From: Paractinoplanes rishiriensis
GTDB taxonomy: Bacteria; Actinomycetota; Actinomycetes; Mycobacteriales; Micromonosporaceae
Assembly: GCF_016862375.1 (NCBI RefSeq)
Contig: NZ_BOMV01000089.1
Span: 51,301 to 115,300 of the forward strand
Length of the DNA stretch: 64,000 bases
Reading direction: 5' to 3'
Part shown: positions 52,328 through 59,758 of the stretch, in pieces
Numbering within the stretch: position 1 is the stretch's first letter
How the letters are laid out: every line of letters starts with the position of its first letter
Program-made: the position numbers and the translations under genes
The notes under the pieces: model-generated
Database searches by the model: none
Told to the model about the DNA's origin: nothing
The model's input: the letters and a program-made list of their open reading frames with translations, nothing else

Positions 52328-53488
52328 TTAGGTGCGGAACGGCCCGGTCACGCAGTAGGTGATGCCGCCGGACGACGAGCCGGACGTGCCGCGCTGGGAC
52401 GAGAAGTACAGGCGGTTGCCGGCCGGGGTGAACGCCGGGCCGGTGATCTCGGACGAGCCGTGGCCGGTGAGCCGCAGGAACACCGAGATGCTGCCGGCCG
52501 GGGTGATCACGCAGATGTCCATGGAACCGCCGTCCTCGGCCACGTACAGGTCGCCCGAGGTGCTGCCGGTGACGTTGTCGACACCGGTGAGCGGGGCGCT
52601 GCCGGCGCTCACCAGGTTGTCGTCGTACGCCAGCTCGTACGTGCCCGCGGTGAGGTTGACCTGCCACACCCGGTTGTCGCCCTTGGTGGTGAACCAGACC
52701 TTGTCGCCGGCGTAGTGGCAGCCCTCGCCGCCGTTGAACACCTTGGCGCCGGACACCTGGTGGCGGGTCGCGGTGGGGGAGCCGTCCGGGTCGGGCACGG
52801 TGACCCAGCGGAACGTGCCGGAGGTGGCGGTCCCGGCCACGAACGCCTGCAGCGTGCCGGCCGACAGGTTGCCCCAGGCCGAGGGCACGAACCGGTAGAA
52901 GCGGCCGTCCGTCTCGTCCTCGGTCAGGTAGATCACCTTGCGCACCGGGTCGGCCGCGGCCGCCTCGTGCTTGAAGCGGCCCATCGCCGGGCGGACCACC
53001 GCGGTGCCGCCCAGCGGGTAGGTCTCGAAGACCCGGCCGAGGGTGACCTCCTCGCAGGACAGCCAGGTGTTCCACGGCGTGCTGCCGCCCGCGCAGTTGT
53101 TGTTGGTGCCGGACAGGATCCGGGACGCGCCGATCGGCTTGCCGGTGCTGTCGAAGGCGATCCGGGACGCGCCGCCGCCGGCCGGCGAGCTGACCTCGGC
53201 GTTGGACACGTAGACCCAGCCGCTGCCGTTCGGGATGACAGCGCCGCCGTCGGGGGCGTCGTGCCAGACGTACGAGGTGCCGGGTACGGTCTGCCGGGAG
53301 CGGGCGATCACGGTGCTGGTGAAGCCGGCCGGCAACTGGATGCCGTTGGCGTCGGCGGGCAGTAGCGGTCCGTAGGGTCCGGTGGCGGTCTGTGCGGGTC
53401 CCGCGTAGGCGGCCGGCCAGGCGGTGAACGGCAGGGCCAGGCCGCCGGCGCCGGCTACCGTGGCGCGCAGGAGAGTACGTCGGTCCAT
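52328..53488 (-). CDS. Tat-exported PhoX-family (DUF839) protein
   Basis: Protein of 386 residues with a twin-arginine signal (MDRRTLLRATVAGAGGLALPF). The mature part is a beta-propeller of PhoX type, with family stretches NTWLSCEEVTLGRVFE, RFKHEAAAADPVRKVIYLTEDETDGRFYRFVP, NGGEGCHYAGDKVWFTTKGDNRVWQ and DLYVAEDGGSMDICVITP. PhoX enzymes are calcium/iron-dependent alkaline phosphatases; the Glu/Asp ligands in CEE and DETDGRFYRF are present. At 386 residues it is shorter than classical PhoX (over 500) and belongs to the short DUF839 group, so phosphatase activity is not certain. Confidence 0.85.
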   Translation of the reverse strand: MDRRTLLRATVAGAGGLALPFTAWPAAYAGPAQTATGPYGPLLPADANGIQLPAGFTSTVIARSRQTVPGTSYVWHDAPDGGAVIPNGSGWVYVSNAEVSSPAGGGASRIAFDSTGKPIGASRILSGTNNNCAGGSTPWNTWLSCEEVTLGRVFETYPLGGTAVVRPAMGRFKHEAAAADPVRKVIYLTEDETDGRFYRFVPSAWGNLSAGTLQAFVAGTATSGTFRWVTVPDPDGSPTATRHQVSGAKVFNGGEGCHYAGDKVWFTTKGDNRVWQVNLTAGTYELAYDDNLVSAGSAPLTGVDNVTGSTSGDLYVAEDGGSMDICVITPAGSISVFLRLTGHGSSEITGPAFTPAGNRLYFSSQRGTSGSSSGGITYCVTGPFRT

Positions 53489-53552
53489 GGCTGGACCGTA
53501 GCTGTGCGTGATCGTCCAATGGCTGAGCGTGCGATTAACATCGGGCGGCGAG

Positions 53553-54143
53553 TTAATGGAGCAGGCGTACGAAGATCCCGGCGAGCGTGGCCGCGGTGCC
53601 CTCCGGCGTGTCCCGGGGCAGCATGATGTGGCTGACCGTCAGCCGCACCACGGCGTCGACGGCCCGGGCCAGCGTCTCCGGCGGCGTCGCCGGCAGGCTT
53701 TCCCGGGCCCACTGGGTCAGCACCGCGACGCCCGCGTTCAGCACGATGTCGGAGCGGGTGGTGAGGAACGGCAGCAGCTCGTCGGCGCCGCCCCGGCCGC
53801 TGGTCAGGATGGCCCGGACCAGCGGGTTGGCGGCCGCCTCCCGCAGGGTCAGCACGCTGGCGGCGCGGCAGGCCGCGTACGCGTCGGAGCCGTGCCGCCG
53901 CAGCTCGTCGCGGACCCGCCCGACGAAGCTGTCGACCTCGCTGATCGCGATCGCCTCGGCCAGCCCGCCCCGGCCGCCGAACTCGTTGTAGACCGTCTGG
54001 CGGCTCACCCCGGCCGCCTTCGCCACGTCGACCATCCGCACGCCGTCCCAGCCGCGGGCGACCGTCAGGTCGCGGGCGGCAGCGATCAGCGCCTCGCGTA
54101 ACCGGGCGCGATTCGACTCACGGTACGACGGTGTGTCCCCCAT
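53553..54143 (-). CDS. TetR-family transcriptional regulator
   Basis: Regulator of 196 residues. The helix-turn-helix is LREALIAAARDLTVARGWDGVRMVDVAKAAGVSRQTVYNEFGGRGGLAEAI, and the C-terminal helical domain is specific to an uncharacterised actinobacterial group. It is divergent from the histidine kinase gene by about 70 bases, with no obvious palindrome between them. It lies 64 bases upstream of the PhoX-like gene on the same strand and could control it. Ligand unknown. Confidence 0.9.
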   Translation of the reverse strand: MGDTPSYRESNRARLREALIAAARDLTVARGWDGVRMVDVAKAAGVSRQTVYNEFGGRGGLAEAIAISEVDSFVGRVRDELRRHGSDAYAACRAASVLTLREAAANPLVRAILTSGRGGADELLPFLTTRSDIVLNAGVAVLTQWARESLPATPPETLARAVDAVVRLTVSHIMLPRDTPEGTAATLAGIFVRLLH

Positions 54144-54215
54144 GGGCCTGACAGGCTACACACAGGTCCGCGCGACGTCATGCCGCTGTTAGGCCCGGCC
54201 GTGCATGCTGGGCGG

Positions 54216-55355
54216 ATGGGCGTCCGGTTGCGTTACACCCTGCTGTACGGCGCGATGTTCCTGATCTGTTCGGCCGGGCTTCTCGTCCTGGTCGCCGCGT
54301 TCGGGTTGCGCAACACCACCCGGGCCACCCCGTACGGCCAGCCGCCCACCCGCGAGGAGGTGGGCCGGATGCTGGCCGAGCAGGACGAGATCCGCAACCG
54401 CCAGCTGCTCGCCGGAGTCACCCTGGCGCTGCTGGTGATGCTGGTGCTCGCGGTGCTGGTGGGCCGGCTGCTGGCCGGCCGGGTGCTGCGCCCGCTCCGG
54501 GTGATCACCGCGGCGACCCGCCGGATCTCGGCCGACAACCTGCACGAGCGCCTCGCCGTGACCGGCCCGGCCGACGAGGTGAAGGCGCTCGCCGACACCA
54601 TCGACGACCTGCTGGGCCGGCTTGAGGAGTCGTTCGCGGCGCAGCGCCGGTTCGTCGCGGACGCCTCGCACGAGCTGCGCACCCCGCTCGCCACCATGCG
54701 CGCCTCGCTGGACGTGGCGCTCGCCAAGCCCGGCCCGATCCCGCCCGAGACCGACCGGCTGGCCGGCCGCCTGCGCACCGAACTGGACCAGGTAGACCGC
54801 CTGCTGGAGGGCTTCCTGCTGCTGGCCCGCGCCCAGCACGGCGCCCTGGACGACCGCACCGAGGTCTCCCTGGCCGACCTGGCCCTCGCCGCCGTAACCG
54901 ACAAACCCGCCGAGACAGAAACTGGCGCCCTAACGGACAAATCGGAAATGTTCGGCAGGAGGCGAACCATCGCTGACACGCGGGCCGCCGCCGTCAAAAT
55001 TCACGCCGACCTGACCCCGGGCGACGCGGTAGTCAGGGGCAACCCCGTCCTCCTGGCCCGGATGGTCGGCAACCTCGTCGACAACGCGTTCCGCCACAAC
55101 GTCCCCGGCGGCCGGATCCGGGTCACCGTCCGCGCCACCACCCTGACCGTCGAGTCCACCGGCCCGCTCCTCGACCCCGCGCAGGTGGCCCGGCTCGGCC
55201 GCCCGTTCCAGCGTCTCGGCCCCGACCGCACCGGCGAGAGTACCGGCCTCGGCCTCTCCATCGTCGCGGCAATCGCCGAGGCGCACGGCGGCACCCTCGA
55301 CCTCGCTGCCCGCGACGGCGGCGGCCTGATCGCGACCGTGCAGGTGCCGCGATGA
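54216..55355 (+). CDS. Sensor histidine kinase
   Basis: Membrane kinase of 379 residues. Two transmembrane helices (about 5-25 and 70-92) flank a very short external loop (about 26-69). HAMP follows (about 92-145), then HisKA with the phospho-His in FVADASHELRTPLATMRASLD, and HATPase with N-box LVDNAFRHN and GRPFQRLGPDRTGESTGLGLSIVAAI. ATG 54216 is preferred; 54180 would add 12 non-hydrophobic residues. The stop overlaps the response regulator start (ATGA). The short loop suggests sensing within the membrane, as in cell-envelope stress kinases. Confidence 0.93.
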   Translation: MGVRLRYTLLYGAMFLICSAGLLVLVAAFGLRNTTRATPYGQPPTREEVGRMLAEQDEIRNRQLLAGVTLALLVMLVLAVLVGRLLAGRVLRPLRVITAATRRISADNLHERLAVTGPADEVKALADTIDDLLGRLEESFAAQRRFVADASHELRTPLATMRASLDVALAKPGPIPPETDRLAGRLRTELDQVDRLLEGFLLLARAQHGALDDRTEVSLADLALAAVTDKPAETETGALTDKSEMFGRRRTIADTRAAAVKIHADLTPGDAVVRGNPVLLARMVGNLVDNAFRHNVPGGRIRVTVRATTLTVESTGPLLDPAQVARLGRPFQRLGPDRTGESTGLGLSIVAAIAEAHGGTLDLAARDGGGLIATVQVPR

Positions 55356-56008
55356 GGGTGCTCGTGGTGGAGGACGCCCGCGCCCTGGCCGCGGTCGTCG
55401 CCGAGGGCCTGCGCGATCAGGGCATGGCCGTCGATCTTGCCTACGACGGCCTGGAGGCCGCCGGGAAACTGGACGTCAACGCGTACGACGTCGTGGTTCT
55501 GGATCGTGATCTGCCCGGACTGCACGGGGACACGCTCTGCCAGATGATCACGGCGCGGGACGGCCGGGCCATGGTGCTGATGCTGACCGCGGCGGGCTCG
55601 GCCGACGACCGGGTGCGCGGGCTCACCGCGGGGGCCGACGACTATCTGGCCAAGCCGTTCCACTTCCCGGAACTGGTGCTCCGGATCCGTGCGCTGGCCC
55701 GCCGGCAGCCCGCCGCCCGGCCCCGGATCCTGCGGGCCGGCGAGATCGAACTGGACCCGGTCGGCCGCACCGCCACCCGCGCCGGCCGCCCGCTGGCCCT
55801 CTCGGTCAAGGAGTTCGCCGTCCTCGAATCGCTGCTGCGGGCCGCACCCGGGTATCTGAGCAGCGAAGATCTGCTGGAGCAGGTGTGGGACGAGCACGCC
55901 GACCCGTTCACCAACACGGTGACCGTGACGATCGGACGGCTGCGCCGCAAGCTCGGCGACCCGGGCGTCATCAACACGACCCCCGGCGTGGGCTACCGCA
56001 TCACGTAA
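55352..56008 (+). CDS. OmpR/PhoB-family response regulator
   Basis: Regulator of 218 residues. The receiver domain has the acidic pocket in VVEDARALA, the phospho-Asp in VVLDRDLPGLHGD and the conserved Lys in DYLAKPFHFPELVL. The C-terminal winged helix (about 125-218) has SVKEFAVLESLLRAAPGYLSSEDLLEQVWDEHADPFTNTVTVTIGRLRRKLGDPG. It is the partner of the preceding kinase by translational coupling. The GH5 gene follows 22 bases downstream, with inverted repeats over the junction, and could be a direct target. Confidence 0.95.
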   Translation: MRVLVVEDARALAAVVAEGLRDQGMAVDLAYDGLEAAGKLDVNAYDVVVLDRDLPGLHGDTLCQMITARDGRAMVLMLTAAGSADDRVRGLTAGADDYLAKPFHFPELVLRIRALARRQPAARPRILRAGEIELDPVGRTATRAGRPLALSVKEFAVLESLLRAAPGYLSSEDLLEQVWDEHADPFTNTVTVTIGRLRRKLGDPGVINTTPGVGYRIT

Positions 56009-56040
56009 TCAAATGATTACCGTCTATCCATGACGGTAAT
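56005..56040 (+). promoter_or_regulatory. Overlapping inverted repeats at the GH5 gene start
   Basis: GTAATC-AAAT-GATTAC (56005-56020) spans the response-regulator stop. A second perfect repeat, ATTACCGT (56016-56023) with ACGGTAAT (56033-56040), brackets the GH5 ATG at 56030. The two share 56016-56020, so as RNA only one hairpin can form. As DNA they look like adjoining operator sites. TACCGT at 56018-56023, 7 bases before the ATG, could be a -10 for a leaderless message. Confidence 0.5.
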
Positions 56041-57826
56041 GCGAGCGTTACTCGTGTTCACTCTGCTGGGTGCGAGCCTGGCGGCCCCCCAACCGGCGGC
56101 GGCCGCTGCGGCCGTTCCCGTCTTCCTCGACCAGCACGGCCGCGAGGTCACCCTGCGCGGCTTCAACGTCTCGGGCAGCGCCAAGCTGCGCGAGACCGGC
56201 TTCCTCCCGTTCAAGTCCACCGCCGACGCGGCGACGTCGGCCGCCGCGATGCGGGAACTCACCGGCGCCAACGCCATCCGCTTCACGATCGCCTGGGAGG
56301 GCGTGCAGCCGGCCCGGGACCGGATCGACACCGCCTACCTGGACCGCGCGGCCGCGCAGATCCAGCAGTTCACCAGCCGCGGCATCCGGGTGCTGCTCGA
56401 CTGGCACCAGGATCTCTACTCCGCACATCTGTTCCATGCGGACAGCTGGTACACCGGCGACGGCGCCCCGAAATGGGTGATCGACCTCGTCGACTATCCG
56501 ACCGAGTCCTGCGGCATCTGTCTGCTGTGGGGCCAGAACATGCTCAACAACAATGCCGTACGCGCTGCCATGTACGACTTCTGGCGCAACCGCAACGGTG
56601 TCCAGGACGCCTACCTGGCCCAGGCCCGCAGCGCCCTGAGCTACCTCGCCGGTCGGCTGCCGGCTTCGTCGTTCGCGATGATGCTGGGTGTCGACCCGTT
56701 CAACGAGCCGTTCGACGGCGGGCTGGACGGCGCGTCCGGCACCACCTGGGAGGCCACCTGGCTGTTGCCGTTCTACCAGCGGTTCCGGCAGGTGATGGAC
56801 GGTGCCGGCTGGGCCGACCGGCCGCTGTACGCCGAGCCGCTGGTCTTCTGGAACACCACCTTCGGCGAGGCCGGCGGCCTGTCCACGATCGCGCCGCTGG
56901 GCAGCCGGTACGTCTTCAACAGCCACTACTACGACGGCGCGCGGATGACGCTCGACCCGTCCGCGGCGCGCGACGGCACGTACGTCTCCGCCATGAACCG
57001 CATCCGCGACCGCGCCGCCGCGCTGAACACACCGGCCTTCGTCTCCGAGTTCGGCAACGCGCTGACCGGCACCGGCAGCAGTTCCCGTACGCCGTGGATG
57101 GTCCGCGCCATGTACCAGGGTCTCGACTCCCGGCTGTCCGGTGCCTCGTTCTGGAACGGTGCGGCCGGCGCCGGCACCGTGCTGTCCAGCACCCAGTGGC
57201 ACTGGGACATCTACAGTGGCCGGCACGCCGAACTGATGAACGGCAACCCGGACAAGGTGCAGACCGAGGGCGACGGCTGGAACGAGGAGGACCACTCGGT
57301 GATCGCGAACGGGGCGCTGCGCCTGGACCGCCGGGTGCTGGACCGGCTCTACCCGGCCGCGGTGGCCGGCCGGACCCTGGCTTTCGGCTACGAGGACCTG
57401 GCCCGCAGCGGCCTGGCCGGGGCCGGCACCCAGCAGGCGTGGCTGACCGTCCCGTCCCGGCTGCCGGCCATCGCGGCGCTGGTGTCCGGCCGCCAGTACG
57501 GCGTGCTGGTGTGGCGCGAACCGGCCGCAGCGATCGCGGCGCCGACCGAGTTGCACCTGCCCGGCACGTTCCCGGCCGCCCGCACCGTGGTGGTCAGCGA
57601 CCTGGGCACGGTGGTCGGCCCGCCCGGGTCCGGCCGGATCGCGGCGACCACCGAGCCCGGCGCGACCAGTGCCCGGCGGCTGCTGCTGGACGCGTCCGGC
57701 TCGGCGGCGGGCACGGTGCACGTCGCGCTGGTGGTGGGCGCGGCCGACACCCGCCCGGTGGACGCGGCCGCGCTGGCCGCGGCCCGCACCGAACTGCTGA
57801 ACTGGGCGGCCGGCATCACGTGGTGA
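56030..57826 (+). CDS. Secreted GH5 glycoside hydrolase (endoglycoceramidase-like)
   Basis: Secreted enzyme of 598 residues. The signal peptide (about 1-26) is followed by a GH5 TIM barrel, with GFNVSGSAKLRETGFLPF, IRFTIAWEGVQP, VLLDWHQDLYSAHLF, acid/base Glu in LGVDPFNEPFDGG and nucleophile Glu in PAFVSEFGNALTG. A C-terminal beta-sandwich follows (about 400-598). The WHQDLYS and FNEPF contexts match endoglycoceramidase-type GH5 enzymes, which release oligosaccharide from glycosphingolipids; activity on other beta-glucosides is possible. ATG 56030 and ATG 56039 are both in frame. It follows the two-component pair. Confidence 0.87.
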   Translation: MTVMRALLVFTLLGASLAAPQPAAAAAAVPVFLDQHGREVTLRGFNVSGSAKLRETGFLPFKSTADAATSAAAMRELTGANAIRFTIAWEGVQPARDRIDTAYLDRAAAQIQQFTSRGIRVLLDWHQDLYSAHLFHADSWYTGDGAPKWVIDLVDYPTESCGICLLWGQNMLNNNAVRAAMYDFWRNRNGVQDAYLAQARSALSYLAGRLPASSFAMMLGVDPFNEPFDGGLDGASGTTWEATWLLPFYQRFRQVMDGAGWADRPLYAEPLVFWNTTFGEAGGLSTIAPLGSRYVFNSHYYDGARMTLDPSAARDGTYVSAMNRIRDRAAALNTPAFVSEFGNALTGTGSSSRTPWMVRAMYQGLDSRLSGASFWNGAAGAGTVLSSTQWHWDIYSGRHAELMNGNPDKVQTEGDGWNEEDHSVIANGALRLDRRVLDRLYPAAVAGRTLAFGYEDLARSGLAGAGTQQAWLTVPSRLPAIAALVSGRQYGVLVWREPAAAIAAPTELHLPGTFPAARTVVVSDLGTVVGPPGSGRIAATTEPGATSARRLLLDASGSAAGTVHVALVVGAADTRPVDAAALAAARTELLNWAAGITW

Positions 57827-57841
57827 GGCCGGCCGCCTGAC

Positions 57842-58993
57842 CTAACTGCAGGGAGAGCCGTTCAGGGTGAAGCCGGTGGGCGTCGCGTTGCTGGTCGTCC
57901 ACCGGCCCAGCAGTCCGATGGTGACGGTGCCGTTCGGCGGGATCACCCGGGTCCAGGTGGCCGGTGTGGCGGTGACGGTGCGGCCGGCCTGGGTGAACGT
58001 GCCGGTGCCCCAGGCGTTCTGCACCACCTGGTCGCCGCCGAAGTGGAAGCCGAACGTCCAGTTCTCGATCGGGGCGCCGGTGTTGTTCCGGATCTGGATC
58101 TCGGCCACGAAGCCGCCGTTCCACTGCGAACTGTTGCGGTAGACGACCGAGCAGATCGGGGCCGGCGGCGGGCTGCTGGACGGCGGGGGAGTCGGGCTGC
58201 TGACGTTCGGCGAGCGCACGGCGTTCGACTCGGCCGACAGGTTGCCGGCCGCGTCCCGGGCCCGGACGTACAGGCTGGACATGGCGGGGATGGGGCGCAC
58301 GGTGGCGGTCGTGCCGGACACCGTGGTGTACAGCGCCGAGTACCACAGGCCGTCGAACACATAGACGTCGTAACCGGTGACGCCGACGTCGTCGGTGGAC
58401 GGCGACCAGCTCAGCGCGATGCCCTCCGGGCTGTTCGCGGCCACCAGGCCGGTGGGCCGCGACGGCGGGGTCTGGTCGGCCGCGGTGTCCGAGGCGGGGG
58501 TGACCACGCTGACGCTGGAGCCGGTGGTGGACCAGCCCCCGGCGGTGTCCCGGGCCATGATCCGGAAGCTGTAGTTGCCGGTGGCCCGGATGCCCTCGGT
58601 GATGGTCACCGTGGTGACGTTGCCGACCTTCTGCAACCGCATGATGTCGTCGAACGCCCGGTTGTGGCTGATGTCGTAGCCGGCGATCGGGAAGCTGCCC
58701 GGCGTGGCCGCGCTCCAGGCGAGGGTCACCGAGGTGGTGGTCGCCTTCGTGACGCGCAGGTCAGCGGGTCCGGTTGGCGGCAGCGAGCCGGGCGGGGGTG
58801 AGGTCGGTGGTTCGGACGGCGGCGTCGGGCTGGGCGGCGTCGGGCTGGGCGGGGTGGGGCTGGGCGGGGTGGGGCTGGCCGGTGGTGGGCTGGGTGTCGG
58901 CGTGGTGGCCGCGCCGGCCGGCACGGCGGTCAGCACTGCGCCGGCCGCGAGGAGCATCGCGGCCGACCAGGCCAGAGGGCGGAGTCGAGACAT
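57842..58993 (-). CDS. Secreted fibronectin-III and CBM2 protein without catalytic domain
   Basis: Secreted protein of 383 residues. The signal peptide (MSRLRPLAWSAAMLLAAGAV) precedes a Pro/Thr/Ser tether of PTPPS repeats (about 30-75), two fibronectin type III domains (about 78-170, PADLRVTKATTTSVTLAWSAA; about 180-268, RPTGLVAANSPEGIALSWSPS), a second short linker and a C-terminal CBM2 (about 283-383, CSVVYRNSSQWNGGFVAEI to NGSPC). No enzyme domain is present. Probably a substrate-binding or scaffold-like accessory. ATG 58993 gives a proper signal peptide; the upstream extension does not. Convergent with the GH5 gene. Confidence 0.87.
   Translation of the reverse strand: MSRLRPLAWSAAMLLAAGAVLTAVPAGAATTPTPSPPPASPTPPSPTPPSPTPPSPTPPSEPPTSPPPGSLPPTGPADLRVTKATTTSVTLAWSAATPGSFPIAGYDISHNRAFDDIMRLQKVGNVTTVTITEGIRATGNYSFRIMARDTAGGWSTTGSSVSVVTPASDTAADQTPPSRPTGLVAANSPEGIALSWSPSTDDVGVTGYDVYVFDGLWYSALYTTVSGTTATVRPIPAMSSLYVRARDAAGNLSAESNAVRSPNVSSPTPPPSSSPPPAPICSVVYRNSSQWNGGFVAEIQIRNNTGAPIENWTFGFHFGGDQVVQNAWGTGTFTQAGRTVTATPATWTRVIPPNGTVTIGLLGRWTTSNATPTGFTLNGSPCS
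58821..58880 (-). repeat. Four 15-base tandem repeats encoding a Pro-rich tether
   Basis: Two exact units (GGCGTCGGGCTGGGC, 58821-58850) and two variants (58851-58880) encode consecutive PTPPS-type pentapeptides in the tether of the CBM2 protein. The unit number is likely to vary between strains. Confidence 0.75.
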
Positions 58994-59041
58994 GCCAACG
59001 ACGCTTCCGAAGCCATCGAAGCGTGTCAACGTCCGAACAGG

Positions 59042-59701
59042 TCAGCCTACATAGCGGTAGGAGGCGAAGATGACGTCGTGGCTGGGCTCGAAGCCGAGTC
59101 GCTCGTAGAGCCGGATGGCACGGTCGTTGTCGGCGGCGGCGTGCAGGAACGGCAGCTCGCCGCGGCCCAGGATGCTGGCCGCCAGCGCCAGCGTGAGCCG
59201 GGCACCGAGCCCGCGGCCCTGGTGCTCGGGGTCGGTGCAGACGCCGCTCACCTCGGTCCAGCCGGGCTGCCGGAACCGCTCGCCGGCCATCGCGATCAGC
59301 CGGCCGTTCTCCCGGATGCCCAGGTAGCGGCCGAGCTCGATGGTGCGCTTGCGGAACGGGCCGGGCTTGGCCCGCTCGACCAGGTCGAGGATCTCGGGTA
59401 CGTCGGTCTCGGAGAGGACCACGGCCTCGGGGTCGTCCACCCCGGTCATGCCGTGGCCGACCATCTGCACGCCGGGCACCGAGACGGCCATCTCCCAGCC
59501 CGGGCCGGGCGTGATGGACGGGCCGGTGAGCAGCGCGTAGTCGGTCAGCGTGGCCAGGTCACGCCAGGCCGCCGGGTCGCCGTTGTCGGCGAGGGCGGCG
59601 AACGGTGAGATGTCGGACTGATAGCGGGCGGCGTCGCCGGACGCCTCGGCATAGCAGGCCTGTGGCCCGGAGAGGGCGGCCCACACGGGATTTTCCAGCA
59701 C
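59042..59701 (-). CDS. GNAT-family N-acetyltransferase (FR47-like)
   Basis: Acetyltransferase of 219 residues starting with GTG. The C-terminal acetyl-CoA domain is clear: WTEVSGVCTDPEHQGRGLGARLTLALAASILGRGELPFLHAAADNDRAIRLYERLGF (QGRGLGAR and the N...LYERLGF signature). The N-terminal half (about 1-110) binds an unknown substrate. The group is common in actinomycetes and resembles FR47-type acetyltransferases. No operon partners. Confidence 0.9.
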   Translation of the reverse strand: MLENPVWAALSGPQACYAEASGDAARYQSDISPFAALADNGDPAAWRDLATLTDYALLTGPSITPGPGWEMAVSVPGVQMVGHGMTGVDDPEAVVLSETDVPEILDLVERAKPGPFRKRTIELGRYLGIRENGRLIAMAGERFRQPGWTEVSGVCTDPEHQGRGLGARLTLALAASILGRGELPFLHAAADNDRAIRLYERLGFEPSHDVIFASYRYVG

Positions 59702-59758
59702 GCCCTTGACCCTGCCGCGTGCCGGGCGCCGCCGCTAGTGAATATCCGTCAAAACCCC

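Noticed and set aside
58821..58880. Regular 15-base repeats considered as a CRISPR or regulatory array
   Set aside because: They are contiguous without spacers and encode PTPPS units in frame, so they are a coding linker.
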